Positions 24,578-33,206 of a stretch of DNA of 64,000 nucleotides are shown here, in pieces (the stretch's first letter is position 1; each line of letters opens with the position of its first letter). The position numbers were made by a program, and so were the translations under genes. Source of the stretch: Rhodoplanes sp. (lineage in GTDB: Bacteria; Pseudomonadota; Alphaproteobacteria; Rhizobiales; Xanthobacteraceae); assembly GCF_013377085.1 (NCBI RefSeq), contig NZ_JACAAX010000002.1, positions 62,001 to 126,000 of the forward strand, given 5' to 3'. The notes under the pieces were generated by a model, which searched no databases, was not told the DNA's origin, and saw nothing but the letters and a program-made list of their open reading frames with translations.

Positions 24578-27175
24578 TCACCCCATCGCCTCCCTAACCA
24601 GATCCGCCTCGGCTTCCGCCAGCAGCGATTCCGACGCCTCGCCCGCAACCCGCTCGCGGCCGATCTCCAGCATCACCGGAACGGCGAGCGGAGAGACCCG
24701 CGGCAGCGGCTCGTGGACGATTCGCCCCCTCACCCGCGACAGCAGCAAACCGAGCCGCCGGATGTCAAGCAGCCCGGTCGCCGCCTCGGCCCGGGCGGCG
24801 CGCAACAGCATGTGATCGGGCTGATGCTTTCGCAGAACGTCGTAGACCAGGTCGGTCGAGATCGTCACCTGGCGGCGACTCTTTTCCTCGCCGCCGCTGC
24901 GCCGCTCGATCAGGCCGGCGATCACGGCGCATTGGCGAAACGTGCGTTTCATCAGTGCCGATTCGGCGAGCCATGCCTCGAGATCGTCGCCCAGCATGTC
25001 CTGGTCGAACAGCGCGTCGAGCGACAGCGCGCCGCGCTTCACCGCGAACGACAGATCGCCGAGCCCCCACACGGCGAGCGCATACTCGTTGGCGACGAAG
25101 CCGAGCGGCCTTTGGTGCGCCCGCTCCAGACGGCGCGTCAGCAGCATGCCGAGCGTCTGATGCGCCAGCCGGCCCTCGAACGGATAACAGACGAGGTAAT
25201 GCTTGTCGGCACGCGGAAACGTCTCGACCAACAGCTCGCCCGGCTTCGGCAGGCGCGAGCGCCGGCGCTGCAGGTCCAGCCAATCGTGCACCTGATCGGG
25301 AAGCCGCCGCCACGTTGTTGGTGTCGCCAGGATGTCGCGCACGCGCGCAGCCAGATAGGTCGACAGCGGGAATTTTCCCCCCGCATAGACCGGAACCTTC
25401 GGATCCTCGGCGGTCGCGCGCGACACATAGGCGGAGTCCTCGGCCATCACCTCGTAGCGCAACACTTCGCCTGCGAACAGGAACGTGTCCCCCGGCACCA
25501 GGCCCTCGATAAAGTACTCCTCGACCTCGCCGAGCAGTTTTCCCGCACGGCCGATTGCACCGGCGGGCCCGCGCGTCGCGGCGCCCCGCGCCCGCACGAG
25601 CCTGATCTTGATCATCGGCTCCTCGACGATGGTGCCGACATTGAGCCGATAACGCTGGGCGATGCGCGGATGGGTGACGCGCCAGCGTCCGTCCTGGCCC
25701 TTCCGGATCTTGGCGAAGCGCTCGTAGGCCTTGAGCGCGTAGCCGCCCGTGGCGACGAAATCGACCGTCGCGTCAAAGTTTTCGCGCGTCAGCTCGGCGT
25801 AAGGTGCGGCGGCGCGGACCTCGTCGAACAGATCGTCTGACAAAAACGGCGCCCCGCAGGCGCAACCGAGCACGTGCTGGGCCAGCACGTCGAGCGCGCC
25901 GGTGCGCAAGGGCGGCGTGTCCTGCGCGTTCTCGGCGACCGCGTCGACGGCGGCGCGGCACTCCAGCACCTCAAAGCGGTTGGCCGGCACCAGCACGGCG
26001 CGCGACGGCTCGTCGAGCCGATGGTTGGCGCGGCCGATGCGCTGGATCAGGCGCGAGGCGCCCTTCGGCGCCCCGACATTGATCACCAGATCGACGTCGC
26101 CCCAGTCGATGCCGAGATCGAGCGACGAGGTGCACACCACGGCGCGCAATCGCCCCTCGGCCATCGCCGCCTCGACCTTGCGGCGCTGGGCGACGTCGAG
26201 CGAGCCGTGATGGAGCGCGATGGCGTGATTGTCGTCGTTGATGCGCCACAGCGCCTGGAACAGGAATTCGGCCTGGCTGCGCGTGTTGACGAACACCAGT
26301 GTGGTCTTGTGGCGGCCGATCAACTCGTAGATCTCGGCGAGCGCATGCGCAGCCGAATGGCCGGACCACGGCAGATGCTCGGCCGTGTCGAGCATCTCGA
26401 CGATCGGCGCCGCGCCGGCCGCGGCCTGCACGATGTCGGCCCCGCACGTCTCGCCCGGGCGCTGCGGCACCAGAAAGCGCGCCAGCTCCTCCGGATCCGC
26501 GACCGTCGCCGACAGGCCGACCGTGGTGAGGTTCGGCGCGGTCGCGAACAGCCGGGCCAGGCCGAGCGACAGCAGGTCGCCGCGCTTCGAGGTGACGAGG
26601 GCGTGCAGCTCGTCGAGCACGACGCGGCGCAAGCTCCCGAACAGATAGGGCGCATCGGCGCTGGCGAGCAGCAGCGCGAGCTGCTCGGGCGTGGTGAGCA
26701 GAATATCGGGCGGATCACGACGCTGGCGAGCGCGCCGGCTCTGCGGTGTGTCGCCCGTGCGGGTCTCGATGCGGATCGGCAGCCCCATCTCGGCCACCGG
26801 CCGCTCCAGGTTGCGGGCGATGTCGACGGCCAGCGCCTTGAGGGGCGAGACATAGAGCGTGTGCAGGCCGCCGGCTCGTTCGGACGTCCCGAAGAGCCCC
26901 CTGGCCCGGTCCCCCTTCGCTCCACTCCGCCCTTCGAAAAGCTCCACCAGCGTCGGCAAAAAACCGGCCAGCGTCTTGCCGGCACCGGTGGGGGCGATCA
27001 GCAGGGCCGAGCGGCCGGCCCGGGCGGCGGCGAGCAGCGCGAGCTGGTGCTCGCGCGGCGCCCAGCCGCGCGAAAAGAACCAGCGGGCGAAGGGCTCCGG
27101 CAGGATCGGCGACGGCGTTGGCGGAACCGGGGGGAGATCGCTCACCCGCCGGTGGTAGCGCGCGAGCGCGCCCAT
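24578..27175 (-). CDS. Ligase-associated DNA damage response DEXH-box helicase (Lhr type)
   Basis: The 865-residue superfamily 2 helicase unwinds nucleic acid in the ligase-associated repair system. The motifs are LLIAPTGAGKTLAG (Walker A, near residue 60), DELHAL in place of a DEAH box, GLSATV, then QRIGRANHRLDEPSR in the second RecA lobe near residue 380. A winged-helix and Lhr-core region follows. The start is ATG at 27175; a GTG ten codons later is equally possible. The upstream open frame to 31132 is antisense to other genes and is not part of the protein. It pairs with pdeM downstream. Confidence 0.9.
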   Translation of the reverse strand: MGALARYHRRVSDLPPVPPTPSPILPEPFARWFFSRGWAPREHQLALLAAARAGRSALLIAPTGAGKTLAGFLPTLVELFEGRSGAKGDRARGLFGTSERAGGLHTLYVSPLKALAVDIARNLERPVAEMGLPIRIETRTGDTPQSRRARQRRDPPDILLTTPEQLALLLASADAPYLFGSLRRVVLDELHALVTSKRGDLLSLGLARLFATAPNLTTVGLSATVADPEELARFLVPQRPGETCGADIVQAAAGAAPIVEMLDTAEHLPWSGHSAAHALAEIYELIGRHKTTLVFVNTRSQAEFLFQALWRINDDNHAIALHHGSLDVAQRRKVEAAMAEGRLRAVVCTSSLDLGIDWGDVDLVINVGAPKGASRLIQRIGRANHRLDEPSRAVLVPANRFEVLECRAAVDAVAENAQDTPPLRTGALDVLAQHVLGCACGAPFLSDDLFDEVRAAAPYAELTRENFDATVDFVATGGYALKAYERFAKIRKGQDGRWRVTHPRIAQRYRLNVGTIVEEPMIKIRLVRARGAATRGPAGAIGRAGKLLGEVEEYFIEGLVPGDTFLFAGEVLRYEVMAEDSAYVSRATAEDPKVPVYAGGKFPLSTYLAARVRDILATPTTWRRLPDQVHDWLDLQRRRSRLPKPGELLVETFPRADKHYLVCYPFEGRLAHQTLGMLLTRRLERAHQRPLGFVANEYALAVWGLGDLSFAVKRGALSLDALFDQDMLGDDLEAWLAESALMKRTFRQCAVIAGLIERRSGGEEKSRRQVTISTDLVYDVLRKHQPDHMLLRAARAEAATGLLDIRRLGLLLSRVRGRIVHEPLPRVSPLAVPVMLEIGRERVAGEASESLLAEAEADLVREAMG

Positions 27176-27271
27176 TCCAAGCCGCACGACAAACCTGAAA
27201 TCATGGTTAACAGACGGTAAACGTTTTTCCGCTACGGCTCGGAGGAGATATCCGGGCAACAAGGGCGGGCC

Positions 27272-28627
27272 ATGAATCGTCGCGACCGGCGGGCGGGCGC
27301 CAAGCAGGGCAATGTCGACGCGATCTGCGCGGCGGCCGCGGCCCTCAAGGCACAGGGCCGGCTCGAGGAGGCGGTCCAGCGCTACCGCGAGGCGCTGGCG
27401 GTGGCGCCGCGCTCGGCGATCGCCCACAACAACCTCGCCAATGTGCTCACCCTGCTCGGCCGCATCGACGAGGCGGCGGGGCATCTGCGCCAGGCGCTCG
27501 CGGCGAGCCCGACGGCGGTCGAGGTCCACAACAATCTCGGCAATGCGCTCAAACGCCTGGGCGACACGACCGGCGCGATCGCGCACTACCGCGCCGCGAT
27601 CGCCGCCAAGCCGGACTATGCCGATGCGCATCTCAATCTCGGCTCGACGCTGACGACGCTCGGCGAGACCGAGGCGGCCATCGCCCATCTGCACACGGCG
27701 CTGCGGCTGCGGCCGTTCCATACCGAGACACATGTCCAGCTCGGCCTCGCGCTCGCCGATAGGGGCGACACGGTGGCGGCGCTCGGCTGCGCCGAGATCG
27801 CGGCGCGCGCCGCCGAGGAGCCCGGCTTTCCCCATCGCCTGCTCGGCGTGCTGCTCGCCCGCTGCGGTGCGCTGGACGCCGCCCGCGCCTGCTTCGACGC
27901 CGCCCAGGCGCGCGATCCGACCGACGACGGCATCGCCCTGCTGCTCGCCGGGATCGGCGCCGCGCCGCTGCCGGCCCGCATCTCCGACCGGCAGAACGCC
28001 GCGATCTATGCCGAGCGGGCCGGCCGCTGGGACGCGGGCGCGAGCGGCCCGACCGGCTATCGCGGCGCAACGCTGGTCGCCGAGGCCTTGGCCCGGCTCG
28101 TGCCCGACGCGCCGCTCGACATCGCCGACGCCGGCTGCGGCACCGGCCTGGTCGGCGCGCTGGTGAAACCGCGGGCGCGAAAGCTCGACGGCGTCGATCT
28201 CTCCGACGCGATGCTGGCGCAGGCGCGCGCCAAGGGAATCTACGATGCGCTCCATCGCGCCGACCTGATCGAGTACCTGGCGGCGAGGCCGGCCGCGTAC
28301 GATGCGATCACCTGCGCCGCGACCCTGATCCACTTCGGCGACCTCGCCCCGGCTCTGGCGGCCGCGGCTGCGGCGCTGCGCGACAACGGCGTGCTCGTCG
28401 CGACGCTGTTCCCGGACGATCGCAACCCGGACGGCTTCTCGGTCGGCAGCCTCGACGGGCTGGCGCAGGGCGGCTGCTTCGTCCACGGCCGCGGCTATGT
28501 CACGGGCGCCGCGGCAGCGGCCGGCTTCGCGGTCGAGTTGCTCGACGAGGCCGTCCACGAGCACCAGCTCGGCCGGCCCCGCACCGCACTGGTGGTCGGC
28601 CTGCGACGGCGGCCGCGCGCCGGCTGA
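27272..28627 (+). CDS. TPR-repeat methyltransferase fusion
   Basis: The 451-residue protein has four or five tetratricopeptide repeats in its first 190 residues (for example AVQRYREALAVAPRSAIAHNNLA and HYRAAIAAKPDYADAHLNLG), then a Rossmann methyltransferase domain. The SAM-binding site is DIADAGCGTGLVGALV near residue 280, followed by LDGVDLSDAMLAQA. The substrate is unknown; the TPR half probably binds a protein partner. GGAGGAG lies about 20 bases upstream of the ATG. It stands between the divergent helicase gene and pyrD and is not an obvious part of the repair system. Confidence 0.85.
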   Translation: MNRRDRRAGAKQGNVDAICAAAAALKAQGRLEEAVQRYREALAVAPRSAIAHNNLANVLTLLGRIDEAAGHLRQALAASPTAVEVHNNLGNALKRLGDTTGAIAHYRAAIAAKPDYADAHLNLGSTLTTLGETEAAIAHLHTALRLRPFHTETHVQLGLALADRGDTVAALGCAEIAARAAEEPGFPHRLLGVLLARCGALDAARACFDAAQARDPTDDGIALLLAGIGAAPLPARISDRQNAAIYAERAGRWDAGASGPTGYRGATLVAEALARLVPDAPLDIADAGCGTGLVGALVKPRARKLDGVDLSDAMLAQARAKGIYDALHRADLIEYLAARPAAYDAITCAATLIHFGDLAPALAAAAAALRDNGVLVATLFPDDRNPDGFSVGSLDGLAQGGCFVHGRGYVTGAAAAAGFAVELLDEAVHEHQLGRPRTALVVGLRRRPRAG

Positions 28628-28711
28628 CCGGCAGCGTTGCGCGCGGACGACGTTCTCGTTCGCTCCTGCGCACGCTAGGCTCGCACCCTTCATCGCGCGA
28701 TCGGCCCCGCC

Positions 28712-29809
28712 ATGTCCCTCTATGCGACGTTCCTGCGGCCTTCTCTGTTCCGGCTCGATCCCGAGCGCGCCCATCATCTCGCGATGGATCTCGGGGCGCG
28801 GGCGGCCTTCGCGGCGCCGCTGATGCGCAGGCTGTCGGCGGTCGACGACCCCCGTCTCCCCGTCACGGTCGGCGGCCTGACCTTTCCGACCCCGATCGGT
28901 CTCTCCGCCGGCTTCGACAAGAACGGCGAGGCGGTGGCGGTGCTGGCCGGCCTCGGTTTCGGCTTCGTCGAGATCGGCTCGGTGTCGGCCGAGCCGTCCG
29001 CCGGCAATCCGCCGCCGCGGCTGTTCCGCCTGCCCGAGGATCGCGCGCTGGTCGTCGCCTACGGGGTGCCGAACGAGGGTGCCGACGCGGTGGCGCACCG
29101 GCTCGCCGGACAGCGCCTGCCGGTGCCGCTCGGCATCAACATCGTCGCCACCAACCGCGGCCGCGGCGCCCCGGCGATCGGCGACGACGCACTGATCACC
29201 GAATACATGACGGCGGCGCGAAAGCTGGCGCCGGCGGCCGACTATCTGATGTTCAATCTGAGCTGTCCGAACACCACGGACGGCTGCGACTTTTTCGCCG
29301 ACCCGGCGCGCCTCGACGCCTGGCTGACGGCGCTCGACGAGACGCCTTACACGCCGCGGCCGTCGTTCCTGAAAGTATCTCCGCTCGGCGGCGTCGCCAT
29401 GATCGAGCAGCTCCTCGAGATCGTCGGACGGCACAAGAAGATCTCCGGCCTGATGTTCAACCTGCCGAGCATCAAGCCGGCCGGCCTGACGACGCCGGAG
29501 AGCGTGTGGAAGACCTGGCCGGGCGCCGTCTCCGGGCCGCCCGCGGCGGCGCTGCTCGACACCTGCCTGGTCGAGTGCTTCCGCCGCATGGACCGCAGCC
29601 GCTACGTGCTGCTCGCCTCCGGCGGGGTGAGCACGGCCGCGGACGCCTATGCCAAGATCCGCAAGGGCGCCTCGCTGGTCGCGCTGCTGACGGCGCTGAT
29701 CTACGAAGGTCCCGGCGTGGTGCGGCAGATCACCCGCGGGCTTCTCGACCTGATGGACCGCGACGGCGTCAAGCATATCTCCGAGGTGGTGGGCGTCGAC
29801 GTCGTCTGA
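28712..29809 (+). CDS. pyrD: Quinone-dependent dihydroorotate dehydrogenase
   Basis: The 365-residue class 2 enzyme oxidises dihydroorotate to orotate with quinone as acceptor at the inner membrane, the fourth step of UMP synthesis. The N-terminal amphipathic helix (LRPSLFRLDPERAHHLAMD) is the usual membrane and quinone site. FMN and substrate motifs follow: LSAGFDKNGEAV, EIGSVSAEPSAGNPPPRLFRLPED, and FNLSCPNTTDG with the catalytic serine near residue 190, then LASGGVSTAADAY. The length fits class 2. It sits alone among repair genes, without other pyrimidine genes nearby. Confidence 0.93.
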   Translation: MSLYATFLRPSLFRLDPERAHHLAMDLGARAAFAAPLMRRLSAVDDPRLPVTVGGLTFPTPIGLSAGFDKNGEAVAVLAGLGFGFVEIGSVSAEPSAGNPPPRLFRLPEDRALVVAYGVPNEGADAVAHRLAGQRLPVPLGINIVATNRGRGAPAIGDDALITEYMTAARKLAPAADYLMFNLSCPNTTDGCDFFADPARLDAWLTALDETPYTPRPSFLKVSPLGGVAMIEQLLEIVGRHKKISGLMFNLPSIKPAGLTTPESVWKTWPGAVSGPPAAALLDTCLVECFRRMDRSRYVLLASGGVSTAADAYAKIRKGASLVALLTALIYEGPGVVRQITRGLLDLMDRDGVKHISEVVGVDVV

Positions 29810-29867
29810 CAGCCAGATATCGGTCGACACAATCGCGGTTTCGGCAGGAACGGCCCGCGTATTCCGC

Positions 29868-29935
29868 TCATTCCCGCGCAAGCGGGAATCCAGTTTCTTC
29901 ATGGGACTCCTGGGTCCCCGCTTTCGCGGGGACGA
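29868..29935. repeat. Short palindromic repeat, family F, intergenic
   Basis: Two small hairpins, CATTCCCGCGCAAGCGGGAAT and TCCCCGCTTTCGCGGGGA, face each other across a short TTCTTCATGGGACTCC spacer. This two-hairpin layout is frequent between genes in alphaproteobacteria. Confidence 0.85.
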
Positions 29936-29998
29936 GCGGGCGATGGAGCGGAACGCGGCCACCCTCGCAATCGCAGGCAAAATCCATATCTTCTCGGC

Positions 29999-31078
29999 AT
30001 GCGTCCGGAAAGCCTGCTCGTCCCCACCCCCGCCGGCCTGTGCTGTCCCGACGGGGGCTTCCACATCGATCCGGTGCGGCGGGTCGACAAGGCCCTGATC
30101 ACGCATGCGCATTCGGACCATGCAAAACCCGGCCACGGCGCCGTGCTGGCGACCCGCGAAACCCTCGACCTGATGCGGCTGCGCTATGGCGACGGCTTCG
30201 CCGGCACGACGCAGGCCGTGAGCTACGGCGAGACGATTTCGATCGGCGGCACCACGGTGAGCTTCCATCCGGCCGGGCACGTGCTGGGCTCCGCGCAGAT
30301 CCGGGTCGAGCGCGGCGGCCTCGTGATCGTCGCCTCGGGCGACTACAAGGACGTGCCGGACCCGACCTGCCAAGACTTCGAGCTGGTGCCGTGCGACGTC
30401 TTCATCAGCGAGGCGACCTTCGGCCTGCCGGTGTTCCGCCACGGTGACATCGGCGCGGAGATCGCCAAGCTGATGCGCTCGCTCGCGCTGTTTCCCGAGC
30501 GCACCCACCTGGTCGGCGCCTACTCGCTGGGAAAAGCGCAGCGCCTGATCGCGCTGTTGCGCGCCGCCGGCTGGGACCGGCCCATCTTCCTGCACGGCGC
30601 CATGGAGGAGATCACCCACTACTATGCGGCGCGCATGGATCTGGGCGAGCTTCGTGCCGTGCGCGACGGCGCCAAGGGCGACTTCGCGGGCGCCGTGGTG
30701 CTGTGTCCGCCCTCGGCGCTCGGCGATCGCTGGACGCGGCGCTTCCCCGATCCGATCTCCTGCTTCGCCTCGGGCTGGATGCGCATCCGGGCGCGCGCCC
30801 GCCAGCACGCCGTCGAGCTGCCGCTGGTGGTGTCGGATCATTGCGACTGGGACGGGCTGACGCGCGTCATCCCGGCGACCGGCGCCTCGGAAATCTGGCT
30901 GACGCACGGCGCCGAGGAGGCGCTGGTGCACTGGTGCGGGACGAAGGGGTTGCGTGCAAAGCCGTTGCATCTGGTCGGCTACGGCGACGAGGAGGAGGTC
31001 GAGGTCATCGAGGCCGCCACCGCAGCCGCGGCGCCTGATGCGCCAACGGACGGGTCCGCGACGGACGAGCCCGCATGA
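29999..31078 (+). CDS. Ligase-associated DNA damage response exonuclease
   Basis: The 359-residue metallo-beta-lactamase/beta-CASP fold nuclease belongs to the ligase-associated repair system. Metal ligands are seen in ITHAHSDHAKPGH near residue 35, PAGHVLGSAQ near 90, ASGDYKD near 113 and LVVSDHCDWDG near 280. The start follows the family N-terminus RPESLLVPTPAGLCCPDGGF. Its stop overlaps the ligase start by four bases (ATGA), so nuclease and ligase are co-translated. The exonuclease probably trims ends before sealing. Confidence 0.92.
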   Translation: MRPESLLVPTPAGLCCPDGGFHIDPVRRVDKALITHAHSDHAKPGHGAVLATRETLDLMRLRYGDGFAGTTQAVSYGETISIGGTTVSFHPAGHVLGSAQIRVERGGLVIVASGDYKDVPDPTCQDFELVPCDVFISEATFGLPVFRHGDIGAEIAKLMRSLALFPERTHLVGAYSLGKAQRLIALLRAAGWDRPIFLHGAMEEITHYYAARMDLGELRAVRDGAKGDFAGAVVLCPPSALGDRWTRRFPDPISCFASGWMRIRARARQHAVELPLVVSDHCDWDGLTRVIPATGASEIWLTHGAEEALVHWCGTKGLRAKPLHLVGYGDEEEVEVIEAATAAAAPDAPTDGSATDEPA

Positions 31079-32901
31079 ACCGCTTCGCCGCCCTGCTCGA
31101 CCGCCTCGCCTACGAGCCCGGCCGCACCGCAAAGCTGCGGCAGATGACCGACTACTTCCGTAACGTCCCCGACCCCGAACGCGGCTTCGCGCTCGCCGCG
31201 CTCACGGGCGCGCTGACATTCGCGCATGCAAAACCGGGCCTGATTCGCACCCTGATCGCCGAGCGCACCGACCCGGTGCTGTTCGAGATGTCCTATGATT
31301 ATGTCGGCGACCTCTCCGAGACGGTGGCGCTGATGTGGCCCTCTTCACCCTCCCCTGGAGGGGGAGGGTCACTCGCCGAAGGCGAGTGGGGTGGGGTGAA
31401 GCCGCAAACGCCGGCTTCGCCGATCACCCCCTCCCGGACCGCTTCGCGGTCCGACCTCCCCCCTCCAGGGGGAGGTGAAGAAAGCACACCCTCCCTGGCC
31501 GACGTGATCACGACGCTCCAGACGCTCGGCAAGGCGGAGCTGCCGAGCAAGCTGACACATTGGCTGGACGGGCTCGACGAGACCGGCCGCTGGGCGCTGT
31601 TGAAGCTGGTCACCGGGGGTCTGCGCATCGGCGTGTCGGCGCGGCTGGCCAAGACCGCGGTGGCGGCGCTCGGCGACAAGGAGCCCGACGAGATCGAGGT
31701 TCTGTGGCCGGGACTCGTCCCGCCTTACGAAAACCTGTTCGCCTGGATCGAGGGGCGCGCGGAAAAGCCGGCGAGCGGCGATCCGGCGCGATTCCATCCG
31801 CCGATGCTGTCGCACCCGATCGGCGCCGACGACTTTTCGACGCTGGAGCCGAAAGACTTCATCGCCGAATGGAAGTGGGACGGCATAAGGGTGCAGGCCG
31901 CAGCCGGCACCTGTCCGGACGGCCGGCGCGTCGCGCGGCTGTTCTCGCGCACCGGCGAGGATATTTCCGCGTCGTTCCCGGATCTGATCGAGGTCTTGCG
32001 CTTCGACGGCGCCATCGACGGCGAGCTCTTGATCGTGCGCGAAAACCGCGTGCAGTCGTTCAGCGTGCTGCAGCAGCGACTCAACCGCAAGGCCGTCACG
32101 GCAAAGCTGATCGCCGAGTTCCCGGCGCATTTTCGCGCGTATGACCTTCTGGTCGAGGGCGACGAAGACCTGAGGGACAAGCCGCTCACCGAGCGACGTG
32201 CCCGGCTCGCCGCGCTGATCGAACGCCTGCGCGAGCCACGCATCGATCTGTCCCGAGAAATCCCGTTCGCCGACTGGGATGGGCTCGCCCATGCGCGGGC
32301 CAATCCGGCGCAAGTGGGTGCCGGCCCGGACGCCGAGGCGATCGAGGGCGTGATGCTCAAGCGCCGCGACGCGCCCTATCTGCCGGGCCGTCCCAAGGGG
32401 CTTTGGTGGAAATGGAAGCGCGACCCGTTCATCGTCGACGCCGTGCTGATGTATGCGCAGCGCGGCCACGGCAAGCGCTCGTCCTATTATTCCGACTACA
32501 CGTTCGGCCTGTGGCGCAAAGGTGAGGCCGGCGACGAGCTGGTGCCGGTGGGAAAAGCCTATTTCGGCTTCACGGACGAGGAGCTTTTGAAGATCGACCG
32601 CTTCGTCCGCCAGAACACCGTCAACCGCTTCGGCCCGGTGCGCGAGGTGACGCACGAGGCCGATCAGGGACTCGTCTTCGAGGTGGCGTTCGAGGGACTG
32701 CAGCGCTCGACCCGCCACCGCTCCGGAATCGCGATGCGGTTCCCGCGCATCAGCCGCCTGCGCTTCGACAAGCCGCCCGGCGAGGCCGACCGCCTCGACA
32801 CCCTGATGGCGATGCTGGACGCCGCGGAGCAGACCCCCTCCTCCGGCGGCCGCGTCCTCGATCCCGCCGCCGCCCGCACCGGCAAGCGCAAGGGCGGGTG
32901 A
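31075..32901 (+). CDS. ATP-dependent DNA ligase with one repeat insertion
   Basis: The ligase seals DNA nicks using ATP. The 608-residue protein has an N-terminal helical DNA-binding domain, a nucleotidyltransferase core and an OB fold. Motif I is EWKWDGIRVQ with the adenylated Lys267; others are RLFSRTGEDIS (motif Ia/III), DGELLI, GVMLKR (motif IV) and KWKRDPFIVD (motif V). Relatives are about 50 residues shorter. The excess corresponds to an in-frame family B repeat around residues 90-136 (SSPSPGGGGS to DLPPPGGGE), within the N-terminal domain and away from the catalytic core. It is coupled to the exonuclease gene. Confidence 0.92.
   Translation: MNRFAALLDRLAYEPGRTAKLRQMTDYFRNVPDPERGFALAALTGALTFAHAKPGLIRTLIAERTDPVLFEMSYDYVGDLSETVALMWPSSPSPGGGGSLAEGEWGGVKPQTPASPITPSRTASRSDLPPPGGGEESTPSLADVITTLQTLGKAELPSKLTHWLDGLDETGRWALLKLVTGGLRIGVSARLAKTAVAALGDKEPDEIEVLWPGLVPPYENLFAWIEGRAEKPASGDPARFHPPMLSHPIGADDFSTLEPKDFIAEWKWDGIRVQAAAGTCPDGRRVARLFSRTGEDISASFPDLIEVLRFDGAIDGELLIVRENRVQSFSVLQQRLNRKAVTAKLIAEFPAHFRAYDLLVEGDEDLRDKPLTERRARLAALIERLREPRIDLSREIPFADWDGLAHARANPAQVGAGPDAEAIEGVMLKRRDAPYLPGRPKGLWWKWKRDPFIVDAVLMYAQRGHGKRSSYYSDYTFGLWRKGEAGDELVPVGKAYFGFTDEELLKIDRFVRQNTVNRFGPVREVTHEADQGLVFEVAFEGLQRSTRHRSGIAMRFPRISRLRFDKPPGEADRLDTLMAMLDAAEQTPSSGGRVLDPAAARTGKRKGG
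31343..31480. repeat. Palindromic repeat, family B, inside the ligase gene
   Basis: Arms at 31343-31370 and 31453-31480 (CTTCACC...GGAGGGGG and the reverse) are inverted with a few mismatches. The element is 138 bases, exactly 46 codons, and is read through without a stop. Confidence 0.88.
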
Positions 32902-33206
32902 GGGCCGTCACCAAACAAACCAACTCTGTTCCACCCTCACCCTGAGGAGCCCGCGCAGCGGGCGCCTCGAAGGGCGAGGGTGGCCACCTCGGACACCGAG
33001 CTTGCTCGATCTCCGCTCGTGACGATAGGCAAGCCAGAGCGACCGCGGCGATATGATACCAGCTCTCAAAACCAATGATCCGTCATACGCGGGCTTGACC
33101 CGCGTATCCATCCTTCAGAAAAACAGTGTCTTTCGCAGTTTGATGGATGGCCGGGTCAAGCCCGGCCATGACGAGTCTGAGTTTCCGAAGCCCGTTATAA
33201 CAACCC
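32902..33206. other. Intergenic region with two palindromic repeats
   Basis: This convergent gap between the ligase and priA holds two repeats. One (32932-32983) has the form CCCTCACCCTGAGGAGCCCG...GGGCGAGGGTGG. The other is a family C copy (33082-33172). No gene or classical terminator is evident; the hairpins may serve as transcript ends. Confidence 0.6.
33082..33172. repeat. Palindromic repeat, family C, intergenic
   Basis: The element runs from GTCATACGCGGGCTTGACCC to GGGTCAAGCCCGGCCATGAC and matches the family C copy inside dnaE2 over most of both arms. The centre (GAAAAACAGTG) differs. Confidence 0.88.

Noticed and set aside
27176-31132. Continuation of the helicase frame into a 2184-residue open frame
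   Set aside because: The extra part is antisense to the TPR-methyltransferase, pyrD and exonuclease genes and is Arg/Gln/Asp-rich in the way of high-GC antisense frames. The helicase N-terminus fits a start near 27175.
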